DNA of 27,624 nt, taken from positions 2,234 to 29,857 of the IMG/VR virus record IMGVR_UViG_3300002514_000017; one strand, 5' to 3'. The position numbers were made by a program, and so were the translations under genes. Shown here one piece after another: positions 16,809 to 22,476 of this stretch. Each line of letters starts with the position of its first letter. Position 1 is the stretch's first letter. The notes under the pieces were generated by a model. That model was not told the DNA's origin. It was given only the letters and a program-made list of their open reading frames with translations, and did not search any database. The stretch comes from a virus.

Positions 16809-17362
16809 TGATACTGGGGCTTGATATATCCACAAGTTGCACGGGCTGGTGTGTGATTGATCAAAGCGGTAGTCTCATAGATATGGGATATATCTTTCTC
16901 TCATCTGAGAAGACATTTTTTGATAAAGCAGAAAAGGTAAAGAAAACATTTTTAAGCATAAGATCACAGCACGATATTCAAAAAATATTTATAGAAGAAA
17001 ATCTTCAAGCATTTAGACCTGGATTCTCTTCTGCTAAGACACTGCTAACACTTGCAAGATTTAATGGAATTGTGAGCTATTTATCACAGCTAGAATTTTG
17101 CTTAGCACCTCAGTTTATTAATGTAAATACAGCAAGAAGAGAGCTGGGAATAAAGATTATTTCTAAGAAAAATGGAGGTGACCCAACAAAAGAGCAAATT
17201 TTATCTTGGGTCGCAGAAGAGATTAAAAATACTAGCTATAAATGGCCAACAAAGATACTTAAGTCTGGACCTAGAAAGGGTCAAAAAGTATTAGAGTTAT
17301 TTTGTTATGACATGGCAGATGCATATGTCATCGCTTTATCTGGTCACAGAATGAACACATAG
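16808..17362 (+). CDS. RuvC-like Holliday junction resolvase
   Basis: A 184-aa protein of the RuvC / RNase H-fold nuclease family, which cuts four-way DNA junctions with two metal ions. The four expected acidic positions are visible: D6 in GLDISTSCTGW, E63/E64 in IFIEEN, and D168 and D171 in YDMADAY. The length fits RuvC (about 170-190 aa). I start it at the ATG at 16808, which overlaps the stop of the upstream structural gene (TGATG), rather than at the TTG one codon before; the mature family start M-I-L-G-L-D then fits. Phage T4 itself uses endonuclease VII (gp49) for this step, so RuvC would be a functional replacement here. In T4-like phages resolution of branched DNA is needed for packaging, which suits translational coupling to a late structural gene. 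Confidence 0.85.
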   Translation: MILGLDISTSCTGWCVIDQSGSLIDMGYIFLSSEKTFFDKAEKVKKTFLSIRSQHDIQKIFIEENLQAFRPGFSSAKTLLTLARFNGIVSYLSQLEFCLAPQFINVNTARRELGIKIISKKNGGDPTKEQILSWVAEEIKNTSYKWPTKILKSGPRKGQKVLELFCYDMADAYVIALSGHRMNT

Positions 17363-17385
17363 AAAGATTTCTATATAGTTTATCT

Positions 17386-18348
17386 GTGGAAACATTTACT
17401 TCAAAATCAGACTTCTTAAGGAGATGCTTTGGTGATCTTCGCTTCTCTAGGTGTGAAAATAATGTAGCAGTAGAGTGTCCCAGTTGTGGAGACAAAACAC
17501 AAAAGAAAAAATTCTCTATTAATATCAATAGCTGGAAGTGTCACTGCTGGGTTTGTGGAATAAAGGGAAAAAACTTATCAAGAATTTTATTTGATCATGT
17601 CTCAAAAGATCTCTCTAGAGAGTATTGTTCTAGATTTTTGATAGATTTTGACACAAGTGAGAAGATCGTCGAGGCCAAGGAAGAAAAGATATCGTTGCCA
17701 GAGGAATTTATTCCTATCACAGATGTGATTAGGTCAAAGGATCCTGACATAAGATCCTGTATAAGGTATCTATTTTCTAGAGATGTCAGTGAGAGAGACA
17801 TGTGGATGTATAAGCTGGGAATAGCTACATCTGGAAAGTTTAGAAGAAGAATCATCATGCCATCATTTGATGAGTGCGGAGAGTTAAATTATTTTTCTGC
17901 AAGAGCTATTGATGATTCAAGATACAAGTATATCAATTCAAAAAATAAAAAGATCGACATAGTGTTTAATGAGATTAATATTGACTGGAAAGAGGAGCTA
18001 GTGATAGTTGAGGGCCCGTTTGATCTTTTAAAGGCAGGATTTAACTCGACATGCTTGCTGGGCTCGAGTCTATCACCCTCAAGTCTTCTTTTTAAAAAAG
18101 TTGTATCATTTCAAACTCCCATTATACTAGCGCTTGATAGTGACATGGATAAAAAAACAAGAAAGATAGCTGATCTATTACAAGATTATTCATGTCAAGT
18201 AAGAATTATTGATATTGGAAAATTCAATGATGTCGGTGAAATGTCTAAAAATGATTTTTTAAAAATTAAAAAGGAAGCGTATGCTTGGAGCAGGGGGACC
18301 TCTTTAATTAAAAAAATAGGGGCAATAGAAACAGAATCGATATTTTAG
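17386..18348 (+). CDS. DNA primase, DnaG/T4 gp61-type, zinc finger plus Toprim
   Basis: A 320-aa primase that would make RNA primers for lagging-strand synthesis. The N-terminal zinc-binding domain has C31-P-S-C34 and C54-W-V-C57. A region near 140-180 (KFRRRIIMPSFD, then YFSARAIDD) resembles the N-terminal part of the DnaG catalytic core. The Toprim domain follows with E209 in VEGPFDLLKA and the D-x-D pair D251/D253 in ALDSDMD. There is no helicase domain, so a separate gp41/DnaB-like helicase must be encoded elsewhere. The start is uncertain: GTG at 17386 is the only good start near the conserved zinc finger, but it has no clear ribosome binding site. The gene lies 23 bases after the resolvase. 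Length is close to T4 gp61 (342 aa). Family membership is well supported by motifs. Confidence 0.85.
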   Translation: METFTSKSDFLRRCFGDLRFSRCENNVAVECPSCGDKTQKKKFSININSWKCHCWVCGIKGKNLSRILFDHVSKDLSREYCSRFLIDFDTSEKIVEAKEEKISLPEEFIPITDVIRSKDPDIRSCIRYLFSRDVSERDMWMYKLGIATSGKFRRRIIMPSFDECGELNYFSARAIDDSRYKYINSKNKKIDIVFNEINIDWKEELVIVEGPFDLLKAGFNSTCLLGSSLSPSSLLFKKVVSFQTPIILALDSDMDKKTRKIADLLQDYSCQVRIIDIGKFNDVGEMSKNDFLKIKKEAYAWSRGTSLIKKIGAIETESIF

Positions 18349-18375
18349 AAATGTTATGTCATATTTATTATCATG

Positions 18376-18387
18376 ATCTCGCGAGAT
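18376..18387 (+). promoter_or_regulatory. Perfect 12-base palindrome just before a start codon
   Basis: ATCTCGCGAGAT is fully self-complementary and ends 4 bases before the ATG at 18392, in the 43-base gap after the primase. Its GC-rich core stands out in AT-rich surroundings. It could be an operator for a dimeric regulator, a modification target, or part of a weak ribosome binding site (GAGAT). No partner copy was noticed elsewhere in the window. Confidence 0.35.
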
Positions 18388-18391
18388 AAAA

Positions 18392-18622
18392 ATGTCAGTT
18401 AGCCTTCTTAGAGCTCTTATTAGAGAAGAAATTAAAAAATTAATTCAAGATGATGCTATATTTTATAATCATGATGATTTCGCACTCAAGCAAACTAGAG
18501 ACACACCGGGAATTGAAGAAGAATTTGATGAACCCGGTGATGACTATCCAAGCTGTGTAGAAGATTATGAGGAGATAGCTCTAGAAAGAAGAGCGACTCA
18601 TATGATCAATAAAGACAGCTAG
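18392..18622 (+). CDS. Small acidic protein with N-terminal amphipathic helix
   Basis: A 76-aa protein that I do not recognise by function. The first ~20 residues (SLLRALIREEIKKLI) form a strongly predicted amphipathic helix. The remainder is very acidic (20 Asp/Glu against 9 Lys/Arg in the whole protein), with runs EEEFDEPGDD and EDYEE and a single Cys. From memory, short helices of the form L-R-x-x-I-R-E-E-I are frequent at the ends of proteins in environmental T4-like phages, perhaps as a docking tag. The gene lies between primase and the Mre11-Rad50 fusion in the same direction, so a small replication or recombination accessory factor, or a DNA-mimic inhibitor, are both possible. The ATG has only a weak ribosome binding site (GAGAT). 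It is probably a real gene, as it fills the gap exactly. Confidence 0.6.
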   Translation: MSVSLLRALIREEIKKLIQDDAIFYNHDDFALKQTRDTPGIEEEFDEPGDDYPSCVEDYEEIALERRATHMINKDS

Positions 18623-18626
18623 TAAG

Positions 18627-18653
18627 CTTGTACAATTGATAATATTGTGTAAG
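18627..18653 (+). promoter_or_regulatory. 10-bp RNA hairpin in leader of the Mre11-Rad50 gene
   Basis: CTTGTACAAT (18627-18636) can pair along its full length with ATTGTGTAAG (18644-18653) when two adjacent G-U wobbles are allowed, leaving a 7-base loop. It begins 4 bases after the stop of the small acidic gene and 30 bases before the ATG at 18683. The wobbles mean that the structure is meaningful as RNA in the + direction. No T run follows, so a classical terminator is unlikely. It may protect a processed mRNA end or control translation of the next gene, whose ribosome binding site is weak. Confidence 0.4.
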
Positions 18654-18682
18654 AATTGTATGTGGGACGATGATCATAATTT

Positions 18683-21600
18683 ATGAAAATACTTCATATA
18701 GCAGACATTCACTGGCGTGGACTGTCTAGACATGATGAATATAAAGAATCTTTTTTAGCATTTTTTGAACAAGCTAGATCTCTGAATCCTGATATTATTT
18801 ATATCGGTGGAGATATTGTTCACAATAAGACGCAAGGGATATCTCCAGAGCTGATAGACTGTCTCTGTTGGTGGTTTAAGTCATTATCTGACATAGCACC
18901 CATACACATAATTCTAGGCAACCACGACGGCCTGATGCTTAATTCGGATAGACAAGATGCTATTTCTCCAATAGTTGAGGCGCTAGATAGTGATAGAATT
19001 TATCTCTATAAGAAATCAGGCGTTTTTCCAATATCTGGTCATGAAAAATTTAATTGGTGTGTCTTCTCCTGCTTTGATGAATTATCATGGAAAGATGTCT
19101 TTCCTGAAGATGGTAAGATTAATATTGCACTATTTCATGGAGCAGTCTGGGGTTCACTAACTGACATCGACTGGGAGATAGATGGTGATGTAGATACATC
19201 TTTTTTTAATGGCTATGATTTCGCATTGCTAGGAGACATACATAAGCGACAATTTTTAAATAAAGAAAGAACAATAGCATATCCCGGATCAACAATCCAG
19301 CAAAACTATGGTGAATCTTGCGGAAAGGGATTTTTATTTTGGGATATCAGAGAGAAAGATGATTTTGATGTAGAATTTTTTGAAATTCCGCACTTCAAAC
19401 CATTTGTCACGCTCGACTGGCAAGGCTCAGTTGAGAAAACACTCTTTATTGCAAATGACTACCCGGATGAGTCTAGATTTAGAATAAGATCTGATAGCAC
19501 ACTGAGTCACGCAGACAGTAAAAAAATTCAGTTTGACCTTAAGCGAGAGAAGTCAGCAGCAGAGGTTGTTTTTAAGTCTGAATCTTCTTTTGATGCATCC
19601 AAAATTCAAATTCAAGACGGAAGTTTTAAAAAAGAAAACCTAAGAGACACTAGCACAATAAAGCGTCTAATCAGAGGGTACTATAAGAATTCTGATCTTA
19701 GCAAAGAAATTTTATCACAACTTGACAGGCTAATAGACAATTATGTTTCTCAAATTTCTGAAGAAGAAGAATCTCTTAGAAATACAAGATGGCAAATCAA
19801 TAAGCTAAAATTTGATAATTTATTTGCATACGGCTCAGGTAATCTTATTAATTTTGAAAATCTTCCTGGGATAACAGGAATTTTTGGAAAAAATACAAGA
19901 GGAAAATCATCTATAATAGGTTCGATAATGTATGGACTTTTTAATACAACAGACAGGGGAAGTATTAAAAATGAACACATTATTAATAGCAGAAAAAATA
20001 ATTGCATAGCAGAGATTGATATTTCTGTTAATAGCGAACCATTCAGAATACTAAGATCAACAAGCAAGCATCAAACAAGAAAAGGAGAGATATATTCATC
20101 AACCTCATTAAATCTTTATAGGCTTAATGAGCTAGGCGATATTAAGGATGACTTAACTGAGGAACAAAGAAGAGAAACTGAAAAAGTATTGAGAAAAATA
20201 ATAGGAAGTGCAGATGATTTTTCTATGACATCTCTAGCTGCTCAAGGAGAAATGAACACGTTTATTAGAGAAAAAGCAACTGCAAGAAAGATTATTTTAA
20301 CTAAATTTCTTGATTTAAATATTTTTGAAAAAATGCATGACATAGCAAAATCTGAATCAGCAGAGATCAGAAATAAAATAAAGATCTTTCCAGATATAGA
20401 CTGGCAATCAGAAATTGATGAGCTTAAGATAATACTATCTGATTCTAAAAATAAAAAAGAGCTTTACACAAATGATATTCTCACTAAGAGAGAAATATTG
20501 CAAAGATTGAGCGCAGACTTAGCAACATCAGATAATCCAGATATTATTACTATTGAAGAGATAGATAGGAAAAAATTATCTATAGATAAGATTTCTAGAA
20601 CATTGGTTAAAATTGATAAAAAAGAGGATAGTTTAAAGAGTCAGATAACAGAAAAGACAGAAAAGCGAGAAAAGATTGAACTTGTAAAAAATGATTTTTC
20701 AATTGATAGCTTAAGAAACAAGCTCGAACATCAAAATGAACTTGAAAGAGATATTGTTGAGCTAAAGCATAAAAGTGAAAAGATAGAGTCTGAACTTTTA
20801 AGACAAAAAAGATCAATTCAAAAACTAAGCGGGATTCCATGTGGAGATACCTATCCTGCCTGTAAGTTTATCAAAGATTCACATTCTGACAAAAAGAAAA
20901 TAGATGATCAAATAGAGCTATCAAAGACTTCTATGCTAGCGCTATCTTCTGCTAAGAGTGCACTTAATGTAATCTTAGGTGAAGAAATAGATGCTAAAAT
21001 TAAAAAATACAAAAGGATGTCTGATATGCAAGCAAATTTGTCAATGGAGGTATCAAAAATACAGGTAGCCTATAATAACACCATAAATGAAAAGAAAAAT
21101 GTATCTAGTGAGCTTGAATCTCTAAGGGACGATCTAGTAGAGATGAAAGAGAGGTACATAGAAGATGAAGATAATAGATCATCTGCGATAAGAAGAAAGA
21201 TAACAGAAATATCAGAAGAATTAACTTCACTAGATAGAAAAAAGACAAAAGAAATTGAAAAGATAGCCAAGACGAGTGTAGAGATCTTGGGCCTTGAAAA
21301 GGACAAAAAAGATTTTTCAAGATTTAAAAGTGATATCTTAACGTATGACATGTTTATTCAAGCAGTATCTAAAAAGGGAATACCACTACAGATAATGATG
21401 TCACAGTTACCAATAATAAACTTAGAAATATCAAAGATCTTGCAGGGAGTTACTGGTTTTACAGTTGAGCTAGAGGCTGATCTTGACTCAAATTCCATGG
21501 ATGTATTTATTAATTACGGCGACAGTAAAAGAATAATCGAGCTAGCATCAGGAATGGAAAAGATGATGGCTTCATTAGCGATAAGAGTAGCACTGATTAA

Positions 21601-21820
21601 TGTTTCAACTCTAACAAAAACAAACATGCTTATCATCGATGAAGGATTTGGAGCACTAGATGAGCTAAATATTGAGGCCTGTACAAGACTTTTAAGCTCA
21701 TTAAAAAAATGGTTTAGAAATATTATAATCATATCTCACGTAGACTCTATTAAAGATGCAGTCGATCACTCATTAGAAATAACTAAGAAGGAGAAGAATA
21801 CAGTTGTCTATCATCCATAA
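18683..21820 (+). CDS. Single-chain Mre11-Rad50 (SbcD-SbcC, gp47-gp46 type) recombination nuclease
   Basis: A 1045-aa fusion of two proteins that are normally separate. Residues 1-~345 are Mre11/SbcD-like: D8 and H10 in ADIHWRG, D44 in GGDIVHN, GNHD at 79-82, H152 in FHGA, and GDIHKRQ at 184-190. Residues ~370-1045 are Rad50/SbcC-like: Walker A GKNTRGKS (402-409), Q-loop Q521 in AAQGEM, a coiled coil from ~555 to ~890 interrupted by a hook with C720 and C727, signature LASGMEK (954-960), Walker B with D986-E987 in MLIIDEGFGALDE, and H1019 in ISHVD. The complex resects double-strand ends using ATP and, in T4 (gp46/gp47), feeds recombination-dependent replication. No ATG, GTG or TTG lies in frame across residues 352-382, so a hidden separate Rad50 start at the junction is unlikely. 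Each coiled-coil arm is only ~150 residues, much shorter than in bacterial SbcC. Confidence 0.9.
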   Translation: MKILHIADIHWRGLSRHDEYKESFLAFFEQARSLNPDIIYIGGDIVHNKTQGISPELIDCLCWWFKSLSDIAPIHIILGNHDGLMLNSDRQDAISPIVEALDSDRIYLYKKSGVFPISGHEKFNWCVFSCFDELSWKDVFPEDGKINIALFHGAVWGSLTDIDWEIDGDVDTSFFNGYDFALLGDIHKRQFLNKERTIAYPGSTIQQNYGESCGKGFLFWDIREKDDFDVEFFEIPHFKPFVTLDWQGSVEKTLFIANDYPDESRFRIRSDSTLSHADSKKIQFDLKREKSAAEVVFKSESSFDASKIQIQDGSFKKENLRDTSTIKRLIRGYYKNSDLSKEILSQLDRLIDNYVSQISEEEESLRNTRWQINKLKFDNLFAYGSGNLINFENLPGITGIFGKNTRGKSSIIGSIMYGLFNTTDRGSIKNEHIINSRKNNCIAEIDISVNSEPFRILRSTSKHQTRKGEIYSSTSLNLYRLNELGDIKDDLTEEQRRETEKVLRKIIGSADDFSMTSLAAQGEMNTFIREKATARKIILTKFLDLNIFEKMHDIAKSESAEIRNKIKIFPDIDWQSEIDELKIILSDSKNKKELYTNDILTKREILQRLSADLATSDNPDIITIEEIDRKKLSIDKISRTLVKIDKKEDSLKSQITEKTEKREKIELVKNDFSIDSLRNKLEHQNELERDIVELKHKSEKIESELLRQKRSIQKLSGIPCGDTYPACKFIKDSHSDKKKIDDQIELSKTSMLALSSAKSALNVILGEEIDAKIKKYKRMSDMQANLSMEVSKIQVAYNNTINEKKNVSSELESLRDDLVEMKERYIEDEDNRSSAIRRKITEISEELTSLDRKKTKEIEKIAKTSVEILGLEKDKKDFSRFKSDILTYDMFIQAVSKKGIPLQIMMSQLPIINLEISKILQGVTGFTVELEADLDSNSMDVFINYGDSKRIIELASGMEKMMASLAIRVALINVSTLTKTNMLIIDEGFGALDELNIEACTRLLSSLKKWFRNIIIISHVDSIKDAVDHSLEITKKEKNTVVYHP

Positions 21821-22070
21821 ATCAGATATCATTTTTAAAAATTCTTTAGACAAATTAACTCCTTCATTTTGTCCTGTTTGTGACTTTATGATCTCTACTG
21901 AATTAGATGTTTTTTCATTTCAGCAATATGAATGCTGTCACTTTTGTTCGCTCAGGTGGGCTGAAGCTAGAAAAGAATCGTGGAATAATGGGTGGAGACC
22001 ACGTCAAGACGACATAGATAGTATAAAAGAGGAAAGAAAAATTATTCGTCCTATATTTAAGGAAATATAA
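21804..22070 (+). CDS. Small zinc-ribbon protein, unknown function
   Basis: An 88-aa protein starting at TTG 21804 and overlapping the end of the Mre11-Rad50 gene by 17 bases. AAGGAG at 21788-21793 lies 10 bases before the TTG and makes this start convincing. Two cysteine pairs, C23-P-V-C26 and C45-H-F-C48, 18 residues apart, form a zinc-ribbon pattern. The C-terminal part is charged and Trp-rich (LRWAEARKESWNNGWRPRQD). The role is unknown. The overlap suggests co-expression with the nuclease, so it may be a small DNA-binding or protein-binding partner of the recombination machinery or a link to transcription. From memory, similar small CPVC proteins accompany terminase genes in environmental phages. 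Confidence 0.65.
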   Translation: MSIIHKSDIIFKNSLDKLTPSFCPVCDFMISTELDVFSFQQYECCHFCSLRWAEARKESWNNGWRPRQDDIDSIKEERKIIRPIFKEI

Positions 22071-22073
22071 AAA
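22066..22073 (+). promoter_or_regulatory. Possible T4-type late promoter
   Basis: TATAAAAA differs by one base from the T4 late promoter box TATAAATA. It overlaps the end of the zinc-ribbon gene, and transcription from it would begin around 22080, giving a short leader with AAGGAG (22085-22090) before the ATG at 22096. That layout is typical of T4 late genes and would drive the packaging cassette. The match is short and the region is AT-rich, so this is tentative. Confidence 0.3.
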
Positions 22074-22095
22074 TAATTATTATTAAGGAGTTGCT

Positions 22096-22476
22096 ATGCT
22101 TAATTCACACGAAATCAATGTCTTGGGTCAGACACTAAATGACACATGGGGAAAATCTTCAACATCTGTATCACCAACTGTCTCAATCACAACTAAAATG
22201 TCAGGTGATACACTGACGCTAAATTATACGACAGTTTGTAATTTAGCATCTGAAAGAAATCTTAGGGATCAGGTAAAAGTTTTTGAAGAGGAGTCTATAC
22301 AGCTTATAAAAGACTTTGTCTCTAGAGTAAAGAAAGAGTTTAAGGAAGCAGCTGGAAGAGCACTTAAGTTAAAAGAACTTTCTACTAATGACAGTGTTGA
22401 ATTAATAACAGCTTCTCCATTTACTCCAAGAAAGACCGCATACTATAGAAGATTCACAACATTTCGGTGTGAGTAA
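22096..22476 (+). CDS. Hypothetical protein in the small-terminase position
   Basis: A 126-aa protein with ATG start and a good AAGGAG site (22085-22090). It lies directly before the large terminase and overlaps its start by one base (TAATG at 22474-22478). In T4 this place is held by gp16, the small terminase that recognises DNA and regulates gp17. However, the protein does not show the central coiled coil and helix-turn-helix expected of gp16. It has a beta-rich N-terminal half (SPTVSITTKMSGDTLTLNYT), one amphipathic helix (EEESIQLIKDFVSRVKKEFK), and a basic C-terminal end (SPFTPRKTAYYRRFTTF). It could equally be a head- or tail-completion protein. Small terminase is therefore a positional guess only. 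Confidence 0.65.
   Translation: MLNSHEINVLGQTLNDTWGKSSTSVSPTVSITTKMSGDTLTLNYTTVCNLASERNLRDQVKVFEEESIQLIKDFVSRVKKEFKEAAGRALKLKELSTNDSVELITASPFTPRKTAYYRRFTTFRCE

Noticed and set aside
17237-17244. TATAAATG as a late promoter for the primase
   Set aside because: It is inside the conserved part of the resolvase gene, about 140 bases before the primase start, and one mismatch in AT-rich coding DNA is expected by chance.
19700-19900. Idea that the Mre11-Rad50 fusion is an assembly error joining two genes
   Set aside because: The junction is continuous and in frame, codon use does not change, and there is no leftover start codon or ribosome binding site for a separate Rad50 gene. Read mapping would still be decisive.
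22096-22476. Firm naming of this gene as the small terminase
   Set aside because: Only position supports it; the expected helix-turn-helix and coiled-coil features are not visible.
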